Assembly: GCA_030042795.1 (NCBI GenBank) | Contig: JASHYZ010000002.1 | Span: forward strand, 1-5,504 | Length of the DNA: 5,504 nucleotides | Direction of reading: 5' to 3' | Source: Terriglobia bacterium | GTDB lineage: Bacteria > Acidobacteriota > Terriglobia > UBA7540 | Shown here: positions 1 to 5,504 of the stretch, piece by piece | Position numbering within the stretch: position 1 is the stretch's first letter | How the letters are laid out: every line of letters starts with the position of its first letter | Notes under the pieces: model-generated | The model's database searches: none | Told to the model about the DNA's origin: nothing | The model's input: only the letters and a program-made list of their open reading frames with translations | Translations under genes and position numbers: made by a program

Positions 1-85
1 TTTGTTCATCGCATTTTCCACTCGGATCGGCGCGAAGCGCAGTGCGCTCAGACTTTTGGTGATCGCGAAAGTCACAAACCAGGAA

Positions 86-1795
86 ATGTCGAAGAATCTT
101 CTCCCGTGTGCGTTCGCCTCTGTGTGCTTTCTTATGTGGCACAGGGCTCTTTCGGCCCAGGTTGCGCCGGACTCGTGCCCGCGCCCCTTGCCCGGCAGCG
201 TAGTCACGGAGCCCGAAGACTTGCGCAGTAAGAATGGCGTTCTGAAGGTCGAATTAACCGCGCACAATGCAAAGGAGAAAGACGGATCCGTTCGTTACTG
301 CTTCGTCGATGGCAACGGCAAGGAGTCACCCACGCTTCGCGTGAATCCTGGCGATCTCGTCATCTTGACTCTGAAAAATGATCTAAGAGATTTCGGCTCC
401 AGTTCGCCGCCGGCTGCTCACCACCACATGAATGCGGATGCCGGGAAACCAGCCAATTCATGCACCAGCGACTTGATGGCGCGCGATTCTACTAACCTTC
501 ATTTTCATGGCTTGACCATCCCGCCCGTCTGCCATCAGGACGATGTCCTGCACACGTCAATTCAGCCCAACGATCCGCCATTCGAATATCGATTCCGCAT
601 CCCTGAAGACGAGCCCCCCGGCTTGTACTGGTACCATTCGCATATTCATGGCTTTACGAAGGAGCAAGTGCTTGGGGGCGCGTCGGGTGCCCTCATCGTC
701 GAAGGAATCGAGCGGGCTGACACGGCGGTCGCAGGACTGCCGGAGAGGGTGCTGGTTATTCGCGACCAGGACTTGCTGAATCCGAACGCGCCGCCTTCGA
801 AATGGGAGCCGGTCGTCCCTAAGATGCTCTTCGATCGCGACGGGGATGCTGCAAATACCGGCACGGGATTCGGCAAGCCGGCCAAGGACCTCTCGGTGAA
901 TTTTGTGCCTGTGCCCTATCCCGATTACCGGCCCGCGGTAATCGAAATGAAACCCGAGGAGCGGCAACTATGGCGAGTGGTGAACGCATCAGGAATTACC
1001 TACCTTAATCTCGAATTTCTATTCGAACACAAACCGCAGCCACTGGGCCTTGTCGCCATGGACGGTGTGCCCCTCAACGCTGTCGGCCTGCCGGCGGGTT
1101 TTGTGGACTGGCAAACCCATCTCGGAATCCCGCCGGGGGCGCGGATGGAATTCATAGTCAAGGGTCCTCCTGAGGGCGTTTCGGGACTTCTCGTCACGAA
1201 AACTGTAGATACCGGCCCAGGTGGCGAGAACGATCCCAACCGCGCGCTCGCCACAGTGACGGCCTCTAAAGACGGGCCGGAGCAATCTGTGGAACTCGCC
1301 GCCACGCCCAAGCCGCTTGCTCGTTCGCAGATTCCCTGGCTTGGAAGCGTGGCGCCGGTGCGCACCCGAAGGCTTTATTTTTCAGAAAAGCTCCTTGAGC
1401 CGAATAATCCCAACAGCGCGACGGAATTCTATCTGACCGTAGACGGCCAGGAGCCCCAACAATTCGATCCGCAATCGGGCGTTCCGAACATCATCGTGAA
1501 GCAGGGAACGGTTGAGGATTGGATCATCGAAAACCGCTCCAGCGAGCTTCACGCATTCCATATTCACCAGTTGCATTTCATGCTGCTGGAGTACCGCGGC
1601 AGGCCCGTGAACGAGCCCTTTCTTCGCGATACCGTCAACGTCCCCTATTACGACGGTAAAGCTCTCCAATATCCCAGCGTAAGACTGCGCATGGATTTTC
1701 GTGACCCCAATATCATCGGCGACTTTGTTTACCACTGCCACCTTTTGGAACACGAAGACGGAGGAATGATGGGAATAATCCGTGTAGAACCATAA
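86..1795 (+). CDS. Secreted three-domain multicopper oxidase (CueO/bilirubin oxidase/laccase-like)
   Basis: Multicopper oxidases oxidise one-electron donors (Cu(I), phenols, bilirubin-like compounds) and reduce O2 to water. Numbered from ATG 86 (569 aa), residues 1-24 form a Sec-type signal peptide (short basic start, hydrophobic core, likely cut after LSA at 24). All four copper motifs are present: HFHG (H139, H141), YHSHIHG (H184, H186), HAFHIH (H489, H492, H494) and HCHLLEHEDGGMM (H550, C551, H552, H556, axial M561). These supply ten His and one Cys for the type 1 site and the type 2/3 cluster, so the enzyme should be active. An insert at about 104-133 with a HHHM run and a Cys precedes HFHG. 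There is no twin-arginine motif, unlike E. coli CueO and SufI. The start is uncertain: the frame is open to the left edge, with TTG 2 and GTG 59 as alternatives, and the AGGA at 81-84 lies very close to ATG 86. The true substrate cannot be read from the sequence. Confidence 0.93.
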   Translation: MSKNLLPCAFASVCFLMWHRALSAQVAPDSCPRPLPGSVVTEPEDLRSKNGVLKVELTAHNAKEKDGSVRYCFVDGNGKESPTLRVNPGDLVILTLKNDLRDFGSSSPPAAHHHMNADAGKPANSCTSDLMARDSTNLHFHGLTIPPVCHQDDVLHTSIQPNDPPFEYRFRIPEDEPPGLYWYHSHIHGFTKEQVLGGASGALIVEGIERADTAVAGLPERVLVIRDQDLLNPNAPPSKWEPVVPKMLFDRDGDAANTGTGFGKPAKDLSVNFVPVPYPDYRPAVIEMKPEERQLWRVVNASGITYLNLEFLFEHKPQPLGLVAMDGVPLNAVGLPAGFVDWQTHLGIPPGARMEFIVKGPPEGVSGLLVTKTVDTGPGGENDPNRALATVTASKDGPEQSVELAATPKPLARSQIPWLGSVAPVRTRRLYFSEKLLEPNNPNSATEFYLTVDGQEPQQFDPQSGVPNIIVKQGTVEDWIIENRSSELHAFHIHQLHFMLLEYRGRPVNEPFLRDTVNVPYYDGKALQYPSVRLRMDFRDPNIIGDFVYHCHLLEHEDGGMMGIIRVEP

Positions 1796-1810
1796 ACTTG
1801 CGGCCACTCT

Positions 1811-1860
1811 AACGAACAGAAACCGCAGCTCTTTGCCCCTGCGCTAGCCCGCCGCTCGTT
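1811..1860. repeat. Nested short inverted repeats downstream of the oxidase gene
   Basis: An outer pair, AACGA (1811-1815) and TCGTT (1856-1860), encloses an inner pair, CGCAG (1824-1828) and CTGCG (1839-1843). The element starts 16 bases after the oxidase stop codon. It could fold in the mRNA 3' end, but it has no following T-run, so it is not a convincing intrinsic terminator. The arms are only 5 bp each and could be chance. Confidence 0.25.
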
Positions 1861-1918
1861 GTAAACCAGAATTTCACAGAAATGTATTATTAGGATAACG
1901 ACGCCATCACAAAAAAGC

Positions 1919-1949
1919 TTGATACTGCTGCAGATTACGAAACTGTAAT
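1919..1949 (+). promoter_or_regulatory. Candidate sigma-70-type promoter for the phosphoesterase gene
   Basis: TTGATA (1919-1924) and TGTAAT (1944-1949) resemble -35 and -10 boxes, in an AT-rich intergenic stretch. The spacer is 19 bp, longer than the usual 17, so the call is weak. Transcription from here would start near 1956, leaving a leader of about 34 bases before ATG 1990. It would also exclude ATG 1948 as a start. A competing -10-like TATTAT lies at 1885-1890 but lacks a well-placed -35 box (TTGTAA at 1859-1864 is 20 bp away). Confidence 0.3.
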
Positions 1950-1974
1950 GATGGAAAAAACAGGCAAATCCCCC

Positions 1975-1982
1975 AAAAGGAG
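1975..1982 (+). promoter_or_regulatory. Shine-Dalgarno that selects the phosphoesterase start
   Basis: AAAAGGAG ends seven bases before ATG 1990, an ideal spacing. It is one base from the in-frame ATG at 1984, which is too close. It lies downstream of ATG 1948, which has no comparable purine-rich site upstream. It is therefore the reason for choosing 1990 as the start codon. Confidence 0.75.
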
Positions 1983-1989
1983 CATGTCG

Positions 1990-4158
1990 ATGAAGAAGGT
2001 TAAGACTGCATTAGTGAGCGTGCTTTGCTTGGCATTTCCGTTGCAGCAGATGAGTCTGCTGGCGGCTGGTGCCAGCGATGTAACCCAGTCCAAAACCAAC
2101 CCCCACGTGGCAATCACTCCGATCCAGCACGTCATCGTGATCATCGGCGAAAACCGGAGCTTTGACCACGTCTTCGCCACCTACGTACCGAAGAGTGGAG
2201 AGAGCATCAATAATCTCCTCTCGGAAGGTATTGTCCAGTTGGACGCCAACAAGAACGCGGTTCCCGGTCCGAATTTCAACAAGGCGCAACAGTTGTTCGC
2301 CACGGACACCGATACCTTCCTGCTCACCCCGCCGACGCAGGAATACTCAGGCAACATTCTGCCGACGCCGCTCGCCGGCGGTCCCTCAGGTGTGAACGGT
2401 TATTTTACCGGTCCCAACCCTTGTCCAACATTACCGAACCTTCCTCCAGTCGCGTGTGCTCAAGTTTCGGAAGTCGGACTGCCTGCGGACAGTTATGCTG
2501 CCTTGGCCAGCGGCGGCACAGGAGAAAAGAACTACACGCCCGATGAGCGCATCACCGACGTCACCTCGTTGCCAGCCGGACCGTTCCAGCTCACCAACGG
2601 CACCACATTCCCTTACAATGCGTATGCGGCGAGCCCGGTTCACCGCTTTTACCAGATGTGGCAGCAACTGAATTGCGGCTTATCGCAGGCGACCGCCGAC
2701 AATCCCTCCGGTTGCAATGGCCAGTTGTTTTCCTATGTAGAAGTCACGGTCGGAGCGGGCACAAACGGCGCCACGCAGCCGCCACTCTGCTCTTCGGATG
2801 GCGACCAGCCTCCCTGCTTCACGTACAACTACTTGTCCAATGTTCCTGATGCCCAAACCACAGGCGAAGGATCGACTGCTCTCGGCTTTTACAACGTTCA
2901 GCAAGGCGACGTTGCCTACTTCAAGAGTCTCGCCGACCAGTACACCCTTAGCGACAACTTCCACCAGTCCTTTACCGGTGGCACTGGGCCGAATCACATC
3001 ATGTTCGGACATGCCGATGCGATCTGGTTCAGCGATAGCAAGGGCAATCCCGCCGTACCACCCGAAAACCAGGAGGTATTCACCCAACCGTATCAAGGAG
3101 GGCCCAATCCAGACAAGGGGATCGTCAATGAGGTCGAGGATCCCAATCCGGCGGCCGGCACCAACAACTGGTATAGCGAAGACGGCTATGGCGAAAGCTA
3201 CAACTCCGGCTACCCTCCACCCTATTCCCCCAACCCAGCTTATGGTGGCGGTTCGTATAGCAATTGCTCAGATCCCAAAGAGCCTGGCGTCGGGCCGCTC
3301 CTCAACTATCTGAAGTCTCTGGGCATCGACCCCCGATGTGAACCTGGCCACTACTATCTGCTGAACAATTACAACCCGGGTTATTTCGGCAACGGCAGGA
3401 ATGCCTACACTGACCAGAATCCAGCCAACACGCCGTTTACGATCCCGCCGTCATCAACGCCCAGCATCGGCGACGACCTCAACGCTAACGGCATTTCCTG
3501 GAAATACTATGGCGATCAGTGGGACCGCTACGTCCCCGATCCATACCAGGAGAATTATGGAACCAATGGGCCGAACGCCGATGAATATTGCAACATCTGC
3601 AACCCATTCCAGTACGACACCTCGATCATGTCAAACCCGGCTCAAGTGAAGGCGCACCTCCAGGACGTAACTGACCTGTATTCGGATATTGCTAATGGAA
3701 CATTGCCGGCAGTTTCCATCACCAAGCCCAGCGGCTATGTCGATGGCCATCCCGCATCTTCGAAGCTCAACGTGTTCGAGTTGTACACGAAGAAGATTGT
3801 CGATATGGTCCAGGCTTCACCGTATTGGGACAACACCGCTATCTTCATCACCTTCGATGAAGGCGGCGGCTACTATGACTCCGGCTACGTGCAGCCGCTG
3901 GACTTTTTCGGCGACGGCACGCGCATCCCGCTGCTGGTGGTTTCCAAGTATTCCACCGGCGGCCATATCACGCACGACTATGCCGACCACGTTTCCATCG
4001 ACAAATTCATCGAGAGAAACTGGAACATCGGCACCATTAGCTCCCGCAGCCGCGACAATTTCCCCAACCCGATCACAAAACCGGGCAACCCGTACGTTCC
4101 CACTAACGGGCCGGCGCTTACTGATCTGTTTGGTGCATTTAATTTCCCAACAAACTGA
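1990..4158 (+). CDS. Exported phosphoesterase, acid phosphatase AcpA / phospholipase C superfamily
   Basis: This family hydrolyses phosphomonoesters or phospholipid head groups outside the cytoplasm, using a metal-bound active site. Numbered from ATG 1990 (722 aa), residues 1-28 are a Sec signal peptide (KK start, hydrophobic core, AGA cleavage site). The N-terminal family signature HVIVIIGENRSFDHVF begins at residue 47, with E54 and N55 as expected metal ligands. FTGGTGPNH places T332 where the nucleophilic Ser/Thr sits in AcpA and PlcH. FITFDEGGGYYD holds the metal-binding pair D623/E624, and HDYADHVSIDKFIERNW closes the catalytic domain. These role assignments come from the family. Ten cysteines follow the signal, an even number compatible with disulfides, including CNIC at 534-537. 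A Gly/Tyr/Pro-rich stretch covers about 399-426. Family members often have DHV after the DE motif; here it reads DSG. The gene ends 28 bases before a strong terminator. Phosphatase versus phospholipase C activity cannot be settled from sequence. Confidence 0.92.
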   Translation: MKKVKTALVSVLCLAFPLQQMSLLAAGASDVTQSKTNPHVAITPIQHVIVIIGENRSFDHVFATYVPKSGESINNLLSEGIVQLDANKNAVPGPNFNKAQQLFATDTDTFLLTPPTQEYSGNILPTPLAGGPSGVNGYFTGPNPCPTLPNLPPVACAQVSEVGLPADSYAALASGGTGEKNYTPDERITDVTSLPAGPFQLTNGTTFPYNAYAASPVHRFYQMWQQLNCGLSQATADNPSGCNGQLFSYVEVTVGAGTNGATQPPLCSSDGDQPPCFTYNYLSNVPDAQTTGEGSTALGFYNVQQGDVAYFKSLADQYTLSDNFHQSFTGGTGPNHIMFGHADAIWFSDSKGNPAVPPENQEVFTQPYQGGPNPDKGIVNEVEDPNPAAGTNNWYSEDGYGESYNSGYPPPYSPNPAYGGGSYSNCSDPKEPGVGPLLNYLKSLGIDPRCEPGHYYLLNNYNPGYFGNGRNAYTDQNPANTPFTIPPSSTPSIGDDLNANGISWKYYGDQWDRYVPDPYQENYGTNGPNADEYCNICNPFQYDTSIMSNPAQVKAHLQDVTDLYSDIANGTLPAVSITKPSGYVDGHPASSKLNVFELYTKKIVDMVQASPYWDNTAIFITFDEGGGYYDSGYVQPLDFFGDGTRIPLLVVSKYSTGGHITHDYADHVSIDKFIERNWNIGTISSRSRDNFPNPITKPGNPYVPTNGPALTDLFGAFNFPTN

Positions 4159-4186
4159 ACGTCGCACAAGAAATTGCTAGAATTTC

Positions 4187-4216
4187 CGGCCAGGAGAGAT
4201 TCCTGGCCGTTTTTTT
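4187..4216 (+). terminator. Rho-independent terminator of the phosphoesterase gene
   Basis: CGGCCAGGA (4187-4195) and TCCTGGCCG (4201-4209) form a perfect 9-bp GC-rich stem around a GAGAT loop. Seven T residues (4210-4216) follow immediately. It lies 28 bases after the phosphoesterase stop codon, so transcription of that gene very likely ends here and does not continue into the region to the right. Confidence 0.95.
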
Positions 4217-4341
4217 GTCTTCCAACGAATGCTTCGCGCCGGAAATTTCAAGAACACGCCACCATCATGCCGATTACTTTTGCATAATGGGGCGCTTCAG
4301 AAGGAATTCAACCTTAGGTTAGAGGTCCGAATTTCTCGGGT

Positions 4342-4371
4342 GGCGACAACATCGATGCCCATGTCGTCGCC
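4342..4371. repeat. Hairpin with 11-nt arms
   Basis: Arms at 4342-4352 and 4361-4371 pair as GGCGAC/GTCGCC and ACAT/ATGT, with one A-C mismatch between the blocks and an 8-base loop. The right arm is followed only by CTCTTT, too weak a T-tract for a confident terminator. It could be a structured RNA element or a protein-binding palindrome. It lies past the main terminator and before the promoter at 4490. Confidence 0.5.
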
Positions 4372-4404
4372 TCTTTGCTCGGGAGCACGCGGCCAGATGA
4401 TGCT

Positions 4405-4422
4405 GGCAGAGCGCGATCTGCC
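4405..4422. repeat. Short perfect inverted repeat
   Basis: GGCAGA (4405-4410) and TCTGCC (4417-4422) are perfect 6-bp arms around the loop GCGCGA. The repeat is about 70 bases upstream of the -35 box at 4490. An operator role is possible but unsupported, and this size can occur by chance. Confidence 0.3.
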
Positions 4423-4489
4423 GAGAGCATGGAAGCGCAAGTGGATACAATGAGTGCGCCGTGTGGCCCGGATTCACAGCAGATTTTAC

Positions 4490-4518
4490 TTGACATCTGT
4501 AACGTTTAGGTATATAGA
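4490..4518 (+). promoter_or_regulatory. Near-consensus sigma-70-type promoter with no obvious gene
   Basis: A perfect -35 box TTGACA (4490-4495) is separated by exactly 17 bp from TATAGA (4513-4518), a good -10 match; the overlapping TATATA at 4511 is an alternative. The surrounding sequence is locally AT-rich. The predicted start of transcription is near 4525, reading rightward. There is no standard full-length gene downstream before the oppositely oriented tRNA, so the product could be a small RNA or the short ORF at 4804-4920. Confidence 0.6.
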
Positions 4519-4674
4519 AATAGGTAATCGACATCGGACTCGATGCACATGTTCCTACCCGATCGGTATTGCGGCAATCAATCACGTTTGGCGAATAGTG
4601 TCGAAACGCAACGCACGCGGTCCGGTTGCTGCGAGATCAAAATCACGGGCAGGCCAGCCTTGAGCGAAGCGAAC

Positions 4675-4779
4675 GGGATGCCTGTGCCACATCCCACGCC
4701 TGGCTTGGCCTTCCAAGCCTGGATCACGGGATTTCCAGGTACGACTCGCGAATGCCCCGCCAGAGCTTTCGAGCGGGGG
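4675..4779 (+). repeat. Cluster of three hairpins, possible structured RNA or dispersed intergenic repeat
   Basis: Three palindromes follow one another. GGGATG (4675-4680) pairs with CATCCC (4690-4695). GGCTTGG (4702-4708) pairs with CCAAGCC (4713-4719) over a CCTT loop; the stem extends to 4699-4722 with one T-T mismatch. CCCCGC (4755-4760) pairs with GCGGGG (4773-4778). They lie 150-255 bases downstream of the predicted transcription start. The part around 4644-4696 (TTGAGCGAAGCGAA, then GGGATGCCTGTGCCACATCCC in pieces) resembles a motif I associate from memory with dispersed intergenic repeats in acidobacterial genomes. That link is unverified. Confidence 0.4.
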
Positions 4780-4803
4780 AAGGCCTTGGAAAAAAATCGC
4801 GAA

Positions 4804-4920
4804 ATGAAGGAGGGTCCCACGATATTATTGATAATAAAGGACCGATTTTCGGAACCCACGATGTTTATGAAAACAAAGCTGCTTAGCTCAGCAGGCCACG
4901 ATGTCTATGAAGCTAAATGA
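4804..4920 (+). pseudogene. Short ORF resembling the first third of a response-regulator receiver domain
   Basis: From ATG 4804 the frame encodes 38 residues. TILLIIKD at 6-13 is like the first beta strand and acidic pocket of a CheY-type receiver, which usually reads ILLVDDD, and LLSSAGHDVYEA at 26-37 is like the end of helix 1 and strand 2. Only one of the two acidic pocket residues remains (K12-D13), and a TGA ends the frame before the phosphoacceptor Asp and the rest of the fold. No downstream frame continues the domain recognisably. AAGGAGGG at 4807-4814 lies inside the ORF, so initiation could instead occur at TTG 4828 or ATG 4861. It is most likely a decayed fragment, less likely a genuine small protein driven by the promoter at 4490. 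The similarity is my pattern reading only. Confidence 0.3.
4856..4911 (+). repeat. 16-bp direct repeat, two copies 40 bp apart
   Basis: CCACGATGTTTATGAA (4856-4871) and CCACGATGTCTATGAA (4896-4911) differ at one base. A weaker related copy, CCACGATATTATTGAT, starts at 4817, about 39 bp upstream. The 40-bp period is not a multiple of three, so the two good copies lie in different codon phases. This argues against a protein-level repeat and for a DNA-level duplication or binding-site array. Confidence 0.45.
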
Positions 4921-4957
4921 GTTAGCGTATTCCTTCAGAGGCTATTCAGCCCTTGAC

Positions 4958-4981
4958 GCCTACCGTACAGCCTACCGTACA
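4958..4981. repeat. Perfect 12-bp tandem duplication
   Basis: GCCTACCGTACA occurs twice in a row (4958-4969 and 4970-4981) with no mismatch. The exact identity suggests a recent slippage duplication in non-coding DNA, or paired binding sites. The unit is a multiple of three, so it would preserve any frame, but no supported gene covers it. Confidence 0.75.
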
Positions 4982-5166
4982 AGCTAACCGCCCGTTCCAA
5001 TCGCAACACCAGCGAAGTTCCCGAATCGCTGAAATCGATGCGCAGTGATTAGCTTCTTGAGCCGGTCGGGCCCGCGTAGCGTCCGAGTGCGCTTCGATGA
5101 ACAAGGTATTGGTGGCCATGAGGGCAGTCGTTATCTGACCCTTACCCGAGGCTCAACATCACGTAC

Positions 5167-5201
5167 AATCGCTTTCGATATGGCGAGCGCAGAAATCGAT
5201 T
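5167..5201. repeat. Imperfect inverted repeat downstream of tRNA-Glu
   Basis: AATCGCTTTC (5167-5176) and GAAATCGATT (5192-5201) are inverted, with one mismatch in 10 and a 15-base spacer. On the minus strand this falls about 10 bases past the tRNA 3' end, where a processing or termination structure could sit. It has no T-run on either side, so it does not qualify as an intrinsic terminator. Confidence 0.3.
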
Positions 5202-5210
5202 GACAGGGAG

Positions 5211-5288
5211 TGGCGTCCCCGACGGGATTTGAACCCGTGTTACCGCCGTGAAAGGGCGATGTCCTAGGCCGGGCTAGACGACGGGGAC
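5211..5288 (-). tRNA. tRNA-Glu (anticodon TTC)
   Basis: Read on the minus strand, the gene gives a complete cloverleaf. The acceptor stem GTCCCCG/CGGGGAC is 7 perfect base pairs, followed by discriminator G and an encoded CCA (plus-strand 5211-5213). The anticodon stem TCGCC/GGCGG has one T-G wobble at its top and carries the loop CTTTCAC, with anticodon TTC at plus-strand 5250-5252. The T arm is ACGGG-TTCAAAT-CCCGT. The sequence closely follows E. coli tRNA-Glu, including the anticodon loop and the GGCGGTAACA stretch. The D region is two bases longer than in E. coli. Without CCA the gene would be 5214-5288. It should read GAA and GAG. No other tRNA lies in the window. Confidence 0.98.
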
Positions 5289-5367
5289 GGTCTCGATGTC
5301 AGGTGGGTCGACCGGCGAGCGAAGGTGGTTCCCGCCTCGGTGCCCACAGTCGTAGGCGAACGTAGAC

Positions 5368-5373
5368 ATTGTA
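5368..5373 (-). promoter_or_regulatory. Possible -10 box for tRNA-Glu
   Basis: On the minus strand GGTACAATG contains TACAAT, one base from the -10 consensus, about 80 bases upstream of the tRNA 5' end. No good -35 box lies at 16-18 bp; a TTGCCA is present but only 7 bases away. No other feature is supported in the stretch between it and the tRNA. It is a weak call resting mainly on position. Confidence 0.3.
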
Positions 5374-5481
5374 CCGCACGTGGCAACTTCCGAGCTAGCG
5401 TTCCTCGAAAGATTTGTGGCGCACCACCAGGGAGCTGAACCGATCGCACGGTGCTGAGATCTGATCGGCGGGTTCCCTCGC

Positions 5482-5487
5482 TATAAT
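5482..5487 (+). promoter_or_regulatory. Perfect TATAAT -10 box reading out of the right edge
   Basis: The perfect -10 hexamer TATAAT is followed by GTTCCCG near the right edge. A -35 box is not recognisable at the usual distance; TCTGAT at 5460-5465 is a poor match at 16 bp. If real, it drives a rightward gene that starts beyond the window, divergent from the tRNA. Confidence 0.35.
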
Positions 5488-5504
5488 GTTCCCGAGCAGT
5501 TTAT

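Larger units (their letters stand above)
4217..5210. other. Gene-poor intergenic region of about 1 kb
   Basis: No reading frame here shows a recognisable complete protein family. The longer open frames lack good ribosome sites, overlap on both strands and have unlikely compositions. What can be supported is listed separately: two hairpins (4342-4371, 4405-4422), a near-consensus promoter (4490-4518), a cluster of palindromes (4675-4779), a short receiver-like ORF (4804-4920), small direct and tandem repeats (4856-4981) and an imperfect inverted repeat (5167-5201). Between about 4985 and 5165 I see nothing. Confidence 0.7.

Noticed and set aside
557..1807. Long minus-strand open frames opposite the oxidase gene
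   Set aside because: They are shadows of a well-supported gene with all family motifs on the plus strand and show no independent signals.
4229..4453. A 74-residue plus-strand ORF after the terminator
   Set aside because: No promoter or Shine-Dalgarno and no recognisable motif; it spans two hairpins and overlaps equally long minus-strand frames.
4755..4790. CCCCGC/GCGGGG hairpin followed by an A-run as a terminator
   Set aside because: On the plus strand the run after the stem is A, not T. On the minus strand the T-run precedes the stem, so neither orientation fits an intrinsic terminator.
4543..4920. A 125-residue protein starting at ATG 4543
   Set aside because: There is no ribosome site before 4543, and its first 87 codons run through the palindromic cluster with unconvincing composition. 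Only the last 38 residues look protein-like.
4675..4981. A CRISPR array
   Set aside because: The repeats are too short, too few and irregular; no 25-40 bp direct repeats with uniform spacers and no cas genes are present.
4953..4982. TTGACG with a -10-like GTACAA in the tandem duplication as a promoter
   Set aside because: The -10 match is poor, no gene follows, and the sequence is better explained by the 12-bp duplication.
5200..5228. TTGACA at 5200-5205 as a rightward promoter
   Set aside because: The matching -10 position falls inside the tRNA gene and reads CGGGAT; no downstream plus-strand gene is supported.
5264..5449. A 61-residue minus-strand ORF upstream of the tRNA
   Set aside because: It overlaps the 5' part of the tRNA gene, has no ribosome site, and its Arg/Ser/Pro-rich composition is typical of random GC-rich frames.

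Overview
The window looks like chromosomal DNA from a moderately GC-rich, free-living bacterium. Both large proteins resemble exported enzymes I associate with soil Acidobacteria (Terriglobia): a multicopper oxidase with a His/Cys-containing insert ahead of its HFHG motif, and a large phosphoesterase of the AcpA/phospholipase C superfamily with Gly/Tyr/Pro-rich inserts. This assignment rests on recalled family resemblance. No rRNA or other phylogenetic marker is present, so it is tentative.

Layout from left to right. (1) 86-1795, plus strand: a secreted three-cupredoxin multicopper oxidase with all four copper-binding motifs intact; its reading frame stays open to the left edge. (2) 1796-1989: an AT-rich intergenic stretch with a candidate promoter and a strong Shine-Dalgarno that selects ATG 1990 for the next gene. 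(3) 1990-4158, plus strand: an exported phosphoesterase of 722 residues. (4) 4187-4216: a textbook intrinsic terminator. (5) About 4217-5210: roughly 1 kb with no convincing full-length gene. It holds a near-consensus sigma-70-type promoter (4490-4518), several hairpins, a short ORF that looks like the start of a response-regulator receiver domain (4804-4920), a perfect 12-bp tandem duplication and other small repeats. (6) 5211-5288, minus strand: tRNA-Glu (anticodon TTC) with an encoded CCA end. (7) 5289-5504: the tRNA upstream region, with a possible -10 for the tRNA and a perfect TATAAT that would read rightward out of the window.

The two enzymes lie in the same direction and are both predicted to be exported. 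The oxidase would act on copper, phenolic or other reductants in the periplasm. The phosphoesterase would release phosphate from esters or phospholipid head groups. The 194-bp gap and the separate promoter and terminator signals suggest separate transcription units, and I see no evidence for a dedicated two-gene system. No mobile element, CRISPR array or defence system is visible. The least explained part is the promoter-bearing intergenic region 4490-4920.
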